Assembly: GCA_038523965.1 (NCBI GenBank)
Contig: JBCBIX010000109.1
Location: forward strand, 1-8,753
Source: JAJRXG01 sp038523965
GTDB lineage: Bacteria > Bacteroidota > Bacteroidia > Chitinophagales > Saprospiraceae
Reading direction: 5' to 3'
Length of the DNA: 8,753 nt
The position numbers were made by a program, and so were the translations under genes. How positions within the stretch are numbered: position 1 is the first letter of the stretch; each line of letters opens with the position of its first letter. Shown in pieces: positions 1 through 6,587 of the stretch. The notes under the pieces were generated by a model that was given only the letters and a program-made list of their open reading frames with translations, was not told where the DNA came from and did no database searches.

Positions 1-1
1 C

Positions 2-154
2 TATTTTGAAAATATAATCCCTTGCGGTATTGCAGAAAGCAACATGACAGTTACTTCTATCCAACAAGAGTTAGGCCGCAGAATTGACGTTCCACAAGTA
101 GAATCTATACTGCTGAACAATTTCCAAGAAGTATTAGGCGCTCAGCTCGTTTAG
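2..154 (+). CDS. lipB: Octanoyltransferase LipB, C-terminal fragment (5' end outside window)
   Basis: Only the last 50 codons are present, read in frame from base 2 to a TAG at 152-154. The peptide starts YFENIIPCGI and continues with VTSIQQELGR and a tail ending EVLGAQLV, which is the characteristic C-terminal pattern of LipB. LipB moves the octanoyl group from acyl carrier protein onto lipoyl domains of 2-oxoacid dehydrogenases and the glycine cleavage H protein, in the cytoplasm. The cysteine of the PCGI motif (codon at 23-25) corresponds to the acyl-thioester cysteine known in the family; the partner lysine lies upstream of the window. The stop overlaps the stop of the convergent DUF2452 gene. 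The identification rests on a short but distinctive segment. Confidence 0.85.
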   Translation, partial: YFENIIPCGIAESNMTVTSIQQELGRRIDVPQVESILLNNFQEVLGAQLV

Positions 155-621
155 ACCTCAAAAATGGGCTTGTCATTATTTAGTTTGAGGATTTCCCAGG
201 TATGGTCGTGCAGTAGTCTCGCCGATGCCAGATAATAATAGGGTGGGTTGGCTCCCCATTCTGCTGGAGTGACCATAGAGAGTATCCACGATCCATCTGA
301 CTTCTCATAGAGTTGATATTCTTGGCCGATAACCGGTTTGAAGGAACAGTCGGCGAGATAGATCTTCTCGGAGACATCGATACGATCATGGATTTCCTGT
401 GCTTGTGCGAGAAGATGTTCGACCTGATCCTTGATCTGATGGAGCGAGGTGGACGTTTGTTCGTACATCGCACTCATGGCGACACCCTTCGTGCGCCCTT
501 TGTCGATGGGCCTGATGATAGCTCCACCTACACTGTGCGCGTAGGGGAGAAGGTGGGGGTCCTGAGCGATCTTATCTGGATCTATGGGGTTAATCGTCCG
601 CTTTTCTTCGGTCTCTGACAT
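151..621 (-). CDS. DUF2452 family protein (C1orf50-like), function unknown
   Basis: This 156-residue protein belongs by recognisable sequence to DUF2452, a family shared by Bacteroidota and eukaryotes (human C1orf50) with no known activity. The core is a block at residues 24-56 (LLPYAHSVGG, then IRPIDKG, then AMSAMYEQT), a predicted helix at 57-80 that could be coiled-coil, VSEKIY at 83-88, the segment PVIGQEYQLYEK at about 96-107, LSMVTPAEWG at 114-123, and a C-terminal LLHDHTWEIL. There is no signal peptide or membrane segment, so it is probably cytoplasmic. The frame is open 22 codons further upstream, but the ATG at 621 was chosen because the family homology begins just after it and because it sits 1 nt after the stop of the upstream gene (TAA-T-ATG), the usual arrangement for translational coupling. 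Its own TAA shares bases with the lipB stop on the other strand. Confidence 0.85.
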   Translation of the reverse strand: MSETEEKRTINPIDPDKIAQDPHLLPYAHSVGGAIIRPIDKGRTKGVAMSAMYEQTSTSLHQIKDQVEHLLAQAQEIHDRIDVSEKIYLADCSFKPVIGQEYQLYEKSDGSWILSMVTPAEWGANPPYYYLASARLLHDHTWEILKLNNDKPIFEV

Positions 622-622
622 A

Positions 623-976
623 TTACTTTCGATATCGATGCTCTTGTAACGCGATTGCCTGCAAAATGATCTCGGGCAATGCATCACCGTCGATGTCTTG
701 CTGCTTAGTCACATAGAATTTGCCAAAACGCTTCGTAGATTCTTTCTCGACCAAGGGATGCACGATGTCTTGTCCTTGTAAAAAGGATAGGTACAGATGA
801 TCCTTGTAATAATTGATGTAGCACAGGTCTTTTAGATAAGTATAAAATGGAAGGCTCCATTTGCGCTGGATCTTACACCTTGGGATTATCGACATCAGCA
901 AGTGATGGCAAGATTCAGTGAGTATCACTTGGGTTTCGGTGGATGCACGAGCTAAATACCAATCGATGTCCAGCAT
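623..976 (-). CDS. DUF1801-type (YdhG/CyaY-like fold) protein
   Basis: This small soluble protein of 117 residues resembles the DUF1801 family of Bacteroidota. A short helical N-terminus (IDWYLARAS) is followed by the pattern SLPFYTYLKDLCYIN at about residues 41-55, then a strand-rich LYLSFLQG and a C-terminal DIDGDALPEIILQAIAL helix. The family has a frataxin/YdhG-like alpha-beta fold; its biochemical role is unknown, so none is assigned. The ATG at 976 gives a start that matches the family's usual N-terminus; a GTG two codons upstream (980-982) is an alternative start. It is the first gene of a two-gene unit with the DUF2452 gene. A perfect TAnnTTTG box ends 5 nt before the ATG, so the transcript could be nearly leaderless. 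The match is weaker than for the neighbours because the sequence is divergent. Confidence 0.7.
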   Translation of the reverse strand: MLDIDWYLARASTETQVILTESCHHLLMSIIPRCKIQRKWSLPFYTYLKDLCYINYYKDHLYLSFLQGQDIVHPLVEKESTKRFGKFYVTKQQDIDGDALPEIILQAIALQEHRYRK

Positions 977-981
977 AGTCA

Positions 982-989
982 CAAATGTA
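982..989 (-). promoter_or_regulatory. Candidate Bacteroidota -7 promoter box TACATTTG
   Basis: Read on the minus strand, TACATTTG matches the Bacteroidota sigma-factor -7 consensus TAnnTTTG exactly. It lies in the 114-nt gap between divergent genes and points at the DUF1801-type gene, with 5 nt between box and ATG. No good TTG or TTTG -33 element stands 19-21 nt upstream (the nearest is a poor TTAG at about 17 nt), so the call is tentative. If real, transcription would begin at or within a base or two of the start codon. Confidence 0.35.
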
Positions 990-1090
990 GAGACATCCTT
1001 GCAGGCCTAAGTTGTAAGTCAACACTCACAGTATGTTGAGCACAGGCAAGACCATGCGAGATAACGATCCTTCTATTTAACCATTACTTC

Positions 1091-1807
1091 ATGTTGAGGC
1101 GTTTACCTTGCGCCCCCATGGAAATCTTGCTCACGGCTGCTTGGGCTGTACTTTGGGTGCTGGTACTATGCTTGGCCTACATTTTTGTCGGTTTGCTGGG
1201 CTCTATAATTCCGCTCAACGCACAGTATCGCCACGGTAAGGAATTCATCGATGTCTATATCTCCTCTAATGGTGTCCACACAGATATCGTGTTGCCCGCC
1301 GTGGATGCGCTGATGGATTGGCGCGAGGTTCTTGATGATGACGCCTACGCAGTACCGTTCTCCTCGTACAGCTATCTGGGATTTGGATGGGGGGACAAGG
1401 GATTTTATCTCGACACACCGACTTGGGCAGAGCTATCACCAAAGGTTGCTATCCGAGCGATGCTATGGCCGACACCTACGCTGATGCATGTGACGTCTAT
1501 ACCTCGTTTACCCGCTGATGGGGCGAAACATATGGAGTCCCTCTCTCTGACGGCAGAACAGTATCATCACTTGTGTTCATACATTCTGTCATCGTTTGAT
1601 CGCACTTCAGGTGATGTCCAGTTATGGAAGGGTAGTGGTTACACCCCAAATGACAATTTTTATACTGCCGTCGGAAAGTATCACGCGTTCAACACTTGCA
1701 ACTTTTGGGTGAATCGCGTCCTCATTCAGCTCGGCGTTCGCACATCTCTTTGGTCTCCCTGGGACAAAGGCTTGTTTTTGCAATTACGTCGTGCGAAGAC
1801 AGATTGA
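1091..1807 (+). CDS. DUF2459 / TIGR02117 family membrane-anchored protein
   Basis: The 238-residue product has one strong hydrophobic segment (about residues 12-41) after a basic N-terminus (MLRR), so it is likely anchored in the inner membrane with the rest outside the cytoplasm. The soluble part carries the family marks: VYISSNGVHTDIVLP (55-69), FGWGDKGFYLDTPTW (98-112), a PTPTLMHV segment (127-134), and FYTAVG...TCNFWVNRVL (190-211), ending with WSPW. TIGR02117 proteins have no established activity. The conserved His63 and Cys203 would suit a Cys-His hydrolase of papain/NlpC type, but that is inference. An ATG at 1118 (Met10) is an alternative start that keeps the whole membrane segment; the first ATG is preferred because it supplies the positive N-terminal residues. 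No Shine-Dalgarno sequence is evident. It appears monocistronic. Confidence 0.85.
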   Translation: MLRRLPCAPMEILLTAAWAVLWVLVLCLAYIFVGLLGSIIPLNAQYRHGKEFIDVYISSNGVHTDIVLPAVDALMDWREVLDDDAYAVPFSSYSYLGFGWGDKGFYLDTPTWAELSPKVAIRAMLWPTPTLMHVTSIPRLPADGAKHMESLSLTAEQYHHLCSYILSSFDRTSGDVQLWKGSGYTPNDNFYTAVGKYHAFNTCNFWVNRVLIQLGVRTSLWSPWDKGLFLQLRRAKTD

Positions 1808-1823
1808 GAGTTGACTTCTTAGG

Positions 1824-1888
1824 GCGTCTGTGTTGACCATACTCGTTAGCATTATCCTAACAACTGAGGACGCTCGAGAACCCTTTTT
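1824..1888 (+). other. Nested inverted repeat with T-run upstream of the receptor gene
   Basis: GCGTC (1824-1828) pairs with GACGC (1869-1873), and inside it GTTAG (1845-1849) pairs with CTAAC (1857-1861) around a 7-nt loop. A run of five T follows at 1884-1888. This could be a weak transcription terminator for the DUF2459 gene or a folded leader of the TonB receptor mRNA. The stems are only 5 bp each and the T-run is 10 nt from the outer stem, so a classical terminator is not well supported. No known riboswitch pattern was recognised. Confidence 0.25.
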
Positions 1889-1939
1889 CGTTTATATGAA
1901 GTTATACCTTCGCGCTTTCCGCAATATCCTACGCTAATT

Positions 1940-4234
1940 ATGAGCAAATCTTTACAAGTTTTATTCCTCTTCCAAACCCTCTTGATACTCCTTCCTGTGT
2001 ATGGTGCCGCGCAAGCCACATTATCAGGGAGTGTACTAAGCTCTACAGGCGATCCGCTTGCATTTGCGAGTGTGTCAGTTGATGATGGGAGATTTGGGGG
2101 GACCACAGATGATGCTGGGGTTTATAGTATCACTGTGGATTCCTACGGCAACTACGATGTTACTGTATCGTTCCTGGGATATGAGTCGATCACGCAGCAG
2201 GTCACTTTGAGCGATGGCCAAGCAGTGATGTTGGACTTCCAGCTCAATCCGTCTGATCAACTTATCGATGAGGTGGTGGTGACCGGTACACTTAAGGAAG
2301 TCAATCGATTAGACAGTCCCGTCCCTGTGGAAGTGTATAATCCTGGTTTTTTCAAAAAGAATCCTACTCCAAACGTCTATGAAGCTCTCCAAAATGTAAA
2401 TGGTGTACGTCCACAACTAAACTGTCAGGTATGTGGTACAGGAGATATACAGATCAATGGACTGGCAGGACCTTACACCATGATCCTAATAGACGGTATG
2501 CCCATCGTAAGCAGCCTTGCGACGGTCTATGGTCTGTCTGGAATTCCTAATTCACTCATCGAGCGAATGGAAATTGTAAAAGGACCCGCTTCCTCTCTGT
2601 ACGGTAGCGAAGCAATCGGGGGGCTGATTAATATCATTACCAAATCACTTCAAAAGGCATCAACGCTCACTGCGGATGTCATGGGCAGTACCTGGGGAGA
2701 GCTTAACGCAGATGTAGGTGTAAAGCAGAATCTTGGATCATTCGCGAGTGTTCTGACTGGCATTAACTATTTCCGTTTTGATAATGTGGTGGATAACAAT
2801 GCGGACAACTTTACAGACATGACCTTACAGGATAGGATCTCTATCTTTCAAAAATGGAGTATCCATCGAAAAGACAATCGTCTGTTTACTATCGCAGGTA
2901 GATATTATAACGAAGATCGGTGGGGCGGTGAGTTGAATTGGACGCCGGCATTTAGAGGAGGTAGCGAGATCTATGGAGAATCTATCCGAACCAAACGCTG
3001 GGAGCTTTTAGGACAATATGAGTTACCGACTTCCGAGCATATGGTGGCTTCGTTTTCATTTAATACTCATGATCAGAATAGCGTTTATGGGGATGTGCCA
3101 TATATCGCGGATCAAAAGATTGCCTTTGGTCAGTTGACCTGGGATAGACAGGTTGGTGCTCATGATCTACTTGCAGGCACAGCCGTCCGATATACGTACT
3201 ATGACGATAATACACCTGCAACAGCAGATGCTAATTCTAATCGGCCTGATCAAATATGGCTACCCGGTATCTTCGTACAAGATGAAATTGGAATCAACCA
3301 AAATCAAAAACTCTTTCTTGGAGTAAGGTATGATTATAACAATGCCCACGGCAACATCATCACTCCTCGGATCGCCTATAAGTTGTCGATCACTCCTACA
3401 GATATCCTAAGAGTTAATGCTGGAACTGGATTTAGAGTCGTGAATCTATTTACTGAGGATCATGCAGCCCTGACAGGCGCTCGTGAGGTTGTGATTACGG
3501 AGGAGTTGAATCCCGAGCAATCCATCAATGTGAATGCCAACTATACGAAGAAAGTCTATTTGCAAGATGGAGGGTCTGGAAGTTTAGATATCTCTGGATG
3601 GTATACGCGTTTTTCGAATGTTATTTTGCCTGACTATGACACGAATCCTAATCAGATCATCTATGATAATTTGGAAGGCCATGCAGTCAGCACAGGTGTA
3701 AGTGTGAATGGGGAAATCAGTTTGTCAAATGGAATATCTGCCTCTATTGGAGGAACGCTGATGGATGTCTCCACATCAGAAAATGGCGTGGTCGAACGTC
3801 AGATTCTAACCGAGCGGTTCACAGGAACATGGGCGCTCTCATATCGGACACCTAATGACCGATGGTCGATCGATTATACAGGCAATGTGTATGGGCCTAT
3901 GCGACTGCCGGTACTTGGAGAACTCGATCCAAGGCCAGAAGATTCGCCATGGTGGAGCCTTCAAAATATTCAAGTGACCCATCGCACTGGAGGCGGAATT
4001 GAAATCTATGGAGGCGTCAAAAATCTGTTGGATTGGACACCTTGGAAGGGTCAAACCGAACCAATCATCGCGCGTAGCTTTGATCCCTTCGACAGGGGTG
4101 TGGAGTTTGGTGCGGGTGGTGAAGTCATTGCCACACCTTCAAACCCCAATGCACTAAGTTTTGATCCATCCTATGTCTTCGCTCCTAATCAAGGTATTCG
4201 CGGTTTTCTGGGAGTGCGATACCAGATGAGATAA
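1940..4234 (+). CDS. TonB-dependent outer-membrane receptor with CxxC in the plug
   Basis: This is a full-length 764-residue receptor that would import an unidentified substrate across the outer membrane using TonB-ExbBD energy. A signal peptide (cleavage probably after Ala24) is followed by a carboxypeptidase-regulatory-like beta-sandwich at about 27-115 (SGSVLSSTGDPLAFASVSV, then TTDDAGVYSI), the plug at about 125-235, and a 22-strand-type barrel from about 240 to the end. The plug shows MILIDGMPIV, IERMEIVKGPASSLYGSEA (207-225) and GGLINIITK, all typical. Within it lies the motif NCQVCGTGDI with Cys162 and Cys165 as a CxxC pair, which most receptors lack. Conserved barrel segments include GTGFRVVNLFTEDHAALTG and a C-terminus with YVFAPNQGIRGFLGVRYQ. 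The last residue is Arg rather than aromatic, but the end looks complete. Its stop is 1 nt before the ATG of a thioredoxin-like gene. Substrate is not deducible; the CxxC hints at metal or redox chemistry. Confidence 0.93.
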   Translation: MSKSLQVLFLFQTLLILLPVYGAAQATLSGSVLSSTGDPLAFASVSVDDGRFGGTTDDAGVYSITVDSYGNYDVTVSFLGYESITQQVTLSDGQAVMLDFQLNPSDQLIDEVVVTGTLKEVNRLDSPVPVEVYNPGFFKKNPTPNVYEALQNVNGVRPQLNCQVCGTGDIQINGLAGPYTMILIDGMPIVSSLATVYGLSGIPNSLIERMEIVKGPASSLYGSEAIGGLINIITKSLQKASTLTADVMGSTWGELNADVGVKQNLGSFASVLTGINYFRFDNVVDNNADNFTDMTLQDRISIFQKWSIHRKDNRLFTIAGRYYNEDRWGGELNWTPAFRGGSEIYGESIRTKRWELLGQYELPTSEHMVASFSFNTHDQNSVYGDVPYIADQKIAFGQLTWDRQVGAHDLLAGTAVRYTYYDDNTPATADANSNRPDQIWLPGIFVQDEIGINQNQKLFLGVRYDYNNAHGNIITPRIAYKLSITPTDILRVNAGTGFRVVNLFTEDHAALTGAREVVITEELNPEQSINVNANYTKKVYLQDGGSGSLDISGWYTRFSNVILPDYDTNPNQIIYDNLEGHAVSTGVSVNGEISLSNGISASIGGTLMDVSTSENGVVERQILTERFTGTWALSYRTPNDRWSIDYTGNVYGPMRLPVLGELDPRPEDSPWWSLQNIQVTHRTGGGIEIYGGVKNLLDWTPWKGQTEPIIARSFDPFDRGVEFGAGGEVIATPSNPNALSFDPSYVFAPNQGIRGFLGVRYQMR

Positions 4235-4235
4235 G

Positions 4236-4724
4236 ATGAGGGTCTCGTTGATTTGGATCTTTCTTGGGCTTCTTTCCTGTAGCTCCCTAATGGCTCAGGA
4301 TGTTGCAGATGATTATCAGCAACTGCGTTTTCATACATTTTCTGAAGCTGAAGAACTGACAAGAGAGGTTCCGAAACCAATCGTCGTATTTCTTCATGCG
4401 GAGTGGTGCCGATATTGTAAAAATATGGAACAGACCACCTTCAAAAATGAGGACGTGATCAAGCTACTAAATGAGGATTACTACTTCGTTTCGTTTGATG
4501 GAGAGAGCCGAGAACCAGTCAGCTTTAAAAGCCACACCTTTGAATTCAAGCCCTCTGGGCGTGACTCAGGTACCCACGAGTTAGCCTTCGCTCTGGGTGC
4601 CATGGAAGATGGTCTGACATATCCAACCTTGGTGATTTTAAATGTGCAAGATGAAATCGCGTACCAGCAAAATTCATTTCTTTCAGCGACACAGATGACG
4701 ACTCTTCTCTCTCGCTCTTGGTGA
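4236..4724 (+). CDS. Exported thioredoxin-fold protein (Thioredoxin_7-like)
   Basis: The 162-residue protein has a thioredoxin fold with active site WCRYCK (57-62), the strand PIVVFLHAEW before it, and the cis-proline strand YPTLVIL (Pro130) after it. This layout fits exported thioredoxin-like proteins that reduce or isomerise thiols in the periplasm. The hydrophobic N-terminus (residues 3-20) is a signal peptide. Cleavage after Ala20 (LMA before Gln21) is the simplest reading, but LLSC at 12-15 could act as a lipobox and give a lipoprotein. An insert of roughly 30 residues (about 89-118, rich in charged residues and including HTFEFKPSGRDSG) lies between the second helix region and the cis-proline strand. 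The ATG follows the receptor stop by 1 nt (TAA-G-ATG), indicating co-transcription and probably translational coupling, so the receptor's plug CxxC or its ligand is a plausible substrate. That link is inference. Confidence 0.88.
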   Translation: MRVSLIWIFLGLLSCSSLMAQDVADDYQQLRFHTFSEAEELTREVPKPIVVFLHAEWCRYCKNMEQTTFKNEDVIKLLNEDYYFVSFDGESREPVSFKSHTFEFKPSGRDSGTHELAFALGAMEDGLTYPTLVILNVQDEIAYQQNSFLSATQMTTLLSRSW

Positions 4725-4742
4725 TAGATCAGCCTAATCGGG

Positions 4743-5288
4743 CTATCTGGCGGACTTGTGTTTTCCCTTCTTTCTCTTCGCTTGCTTCTCAGTAAAAAAC
4801 TTCTTGTCTGCGACATAGATTTCTTTTTCAATTGTGCAATAGACGATCGTTCCATCTTCATTGGTAAGATTTGTGGTCTTGATAAAGTTCATTTCATTTT
4901 CAATCGCTATTTGATCTTTGATTTGTTGTATTTCATTTGGAGTATAAATGAAGGAGGCAAACAACGTTTCTTTTGCTGGTTTTTTGAAACTAATCTTAGC
5001 GCTGCGATCCCAAACCACATATTCATGGTCGAGGATATTCAGTAGTTGGACCATTGGAAAAGGATCCACAGCGCTAAACATGCTACCGCCAAAAATGGAG
5101 TTAGCATAGTTCCGATTTTTATAGCTGATCGGTAGCCGCACGCGAACCTCGTGGAGGTCTGGAGAGACATGGGTAACACGCCCGGTGCTTCGTCGATACA
5201 TCGGTGAGAGGTTGAAGCCGTATTTGAATAATTTATTCTTGCTGATATACTTGGATCCCAATTCTCCAAGACGTCGATAAAGTGACAT
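4743..5288 (-). CDS. DUF4442 family hotdog-fold protein
   Basis: This cytoplasmic protein of 181 residues matches DUF4442, a family with the hotdog fold related to acyl-CoA thioesterases such as PaaI and the YiiD C-terminal domain. The diagnostic block is NRNYANSIFGGSMFSAVDP (58-76), where the GG-containing turn precedes the long central helix of the hotdog fold, followed by YVVWDRSAKISFKKPAKETLFASF (90-113). Members may act on acyl thioesters, but no substrate is proven for the family and catalytic residues cannot be assigned here with certainty. The C-terminus from about 168 is very basic (KQAKRKKGKHKSAR), possibly a nucleic-acid or membrane-lipid contact tail. The gene is convergent with the thioredoxin-like gene, with 18 nt between the stops, and follows the oxidoreductase gene on the same strand after a 111-nt gap holding a likely terminator, so it probably has its own promoter. 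Confidence 0.85.
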   Translation of the reverse strand: MSLYRRLGELGSKYISKNKLFKYGFNLSPMYRRSTGRVTHVSPDLHEVRVRLPISYKNRNYANSIFGGSMFSAVDPFPMVQLLNILDHEYVVWDRSAKISFKKPAKETLFASFIYTPNEIQQIKDQIAIENEMNFIKTTNLTNEDGTIVYCTIEKEIYVADKKFFTEKQAKRKKGKHKSAR

Positions 5289-5353
5289 TCGTTTTTTAGA
5301 ACGTGAATGTCATCATTCCAACTTCAGCATTTGCATGGATATTTGGCATTGTG

Positions 5354-5371
5354 GGCGATTTCAAAATCGCC
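5354..5371. repeat. Inverted repeat overlapping the terminator stem
   Basis: GGCGATTT (5354-5361) and AAATCGCC (5364-5371) are perfect reverse complements with only 2 nt between them, so in practice a 7-bp stem with a TCAA loop. The right arm is also the left arm of the adjoining 9-bp stem (5366-5386), so the GGCGAT unit occurs three times in alternating orientation and only one hairpin can form at a time. Confidence 0.6.
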
Positions 5372-5386
5372 AACAGCGTTGGCGAT
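5363..5386 (-). terminator. Candidate rho-independent terminator of the oxidoreductase gene
   Basis: On the minus strand, 13 nt after the oxidoreductase stop, ATCGCCAAC and GTTGGCGAT form a perfect 9-bp stem with the 3-nt loop GCT, followed directly by a short T tract (ATTTTG). Stem, position and orientation fit an intrinsic terminator; the T tract is short. A second hairpin (5354-5371) shares six bases of this stem and would compete with it. Confidence 0.5.
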
Positions 5387-5399
5387 ACTATGCGAGCGA

Positions 5400-6587
5400 T
5401 CAGAAGTCGATTGACTCCTTTGGCCAATACACAACTTCATCACTGGATAGGGCATCCAGTCCCATCTGAACGCAGATGGCTGCCTTCGCACCGCTTTCGA
5501 TACCAGATTTAGGTTTGTTTTGATTCACGATGCTATCTCGAAAGTCGAGCAGCGCCTGATAAGAAGGATCCAAATGTTCCTTTGGGATCGGGATACCTTT
5601 CATGGGTGACCAACCCATCGTAGCACCTGAGACCCCGTCAACATCACCAACCTCCTTGTAATCATCGTTCTTCTCTGGATAATACCACGCCTTATCGTAG
5701 CCGATCGTGATCGTTCCTTCATCCCCTAACACCTTGATCATGTAGTCATCTTTTGCATTGCTCGTGAGACAAGTGAACTTGGCACGGACGCCATCTGGAT
5801 AGGTGTAGAGCATGTGGATATTATCGTAAGTCTCGCGTCCATCTTTCCAATAGTCGACTCCTCCATCACCCATTACTTTAGTTGGAACACTGTCTAAAAT
5901 CCAATTTGTAAAATCTAATTGGTGCGACGATAATTCGGCTAAAAGCCCTCCGGAAAACTCACGATACATGCGCCAATTGATGGCACGCTCATACTCTGGG
6001 CTCGGTACTGGTCGCCGCCAATTACCATTTCGGTTCCATTGGCATTCGATCGCTGATACCTTTCCGATCTTGCCTTCATGGATGAGATCCACGATGTGTG
6101 TATATAATCTCGAGCTGTGATACTGATGTCCTGTTTGAAAAATTAAACTGGAAGACTCCACCTTTTGGGCAAGACTTTTTATACCAGCGAGACCTTTCGC
6201 CATGGTCTTCTCACAATAGACATGTTTTCCTGCATCGAGTGCATCGATCGCTATTTCGCTGTGTGTGCTAAATGGTGTCGCGATAACTACAGCATCGATA
6301 TCCTGACGAGCGAGGAGTTCATGATAGTCACCATAGGATTCAACCTTTCCCTCTGCTCTCCGTACACCTTCGGTTAATCGAAAGGGAAGCACGTCACAAC
6401 ATGCCAGAAGTCTGACACCGTCCATCTTATCTACTAACGGAATGAGGCCGCATCCTCTGCTACCCGTGCCTATGACCCCAATATTTATGGTGTCCATAGC
6501 GCTGACCCTTCGCAATGGACGAATACCAATAACTGGTAGTGTCGCGACTGAGAGCCCACTACTACAGATAAAATCTCTTCTCTTCAT
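5400..6587 (-). CDS. Gfo/Idh/MocA family oxidoreductase with Tat signal
   Basis: The 395-residue protein is an NAD(P)-dependent sugar or sugar-derivative dehydrogenase-like enzyme. It begins MKRRDF followed by a hydrophobic stretch to about residue 21, a twin-arginine signal, so it should be exported folded with its cofactor to the periplasm. The Rossmann domain follows: GVIGTGSRG (37-45, GxGxxG), an ACCDV strand end at 62-66 that selects the nucleotide ribose, and GKHVYCEKTMA (120-130), where the usual EKP is EKT with Lys127 retained. The second domain has GGLLAELSSHQLDFTNWIL (213-231); His222 is in the place of the family's conserved active-site histidine. Full length for the family. The substrate cannot be read from sequence. 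AGGA 4 nt before the ATG is a weak ribosome binding site. It is transcribed divergently from rpe and ends at a hairpin terminator. Confidence 0.92.
   Translation of the reverse strand: MKRRDFICSSGLSVATLPVIGIRPLRRVSAMDTINIGVIGTGSRGCGLIPLVDKMDGVRLLACCDVLPFRLTEGVRRAEGKVESYGDYHELLARQDIDAVVIATPFSTHSEIAIDALDAGKHVYCEKTMAKGLAGIKSLAQKVESSSLIFQTGHQYHSSRLYTHIVDLIHEGKIGKVSAIECQWNRNGNWRRPVPSPEYERAINWRMYREFSGGLLAELSSHQLDFTNWILDSVPTKVMGDGGVDYWKDGRETYDNIHMLYTYPDGVRAKFTCLTSNAKDDYMIKVLGDEGTITIGYDKAWYYPEKNDDYKEVGDVDGVSGATMGWSPMKGIPIPKEHLDPSYQALLDFRDSIVNQNKPKSGIESGAKAAICVQMGLDALSSDEVVYWPKESIDF

Noticed and set aside
313..618. Open frame of 101 codons on the plus strand
   Set aside because: Lies entirely opposite the well-supported DUF2452 gene and has no recognisable protein features.
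1908..1918. TACCTTCG as a -7 box for the TonB receptor gene
   Set aside because: One mismatch to the consensus and only a poor T-rich candidate for the -33 element about 18 nt upstream.
4718..4752. Bidirectional terminator between the convergent thioredoxin-like and DUF4442 genes
   Set aside because: Only a 4-bp AGCC/GGCT stem with a 6-nt loop and no T-run on either side; too weak to call.
5303..5512. Open frame of 69 codons on the plus strand after the DUF4442 start
   Set aside because: Runs through the hairpin region and antisense into the oxidoreductase gene, with no family resemblance.
4743..6587. DUF4442 and oxidoreductase as one operon
   Set aside because: Same strand, but the 111-nt gap contains a probable terminator, so a shared transcript is not assumed.
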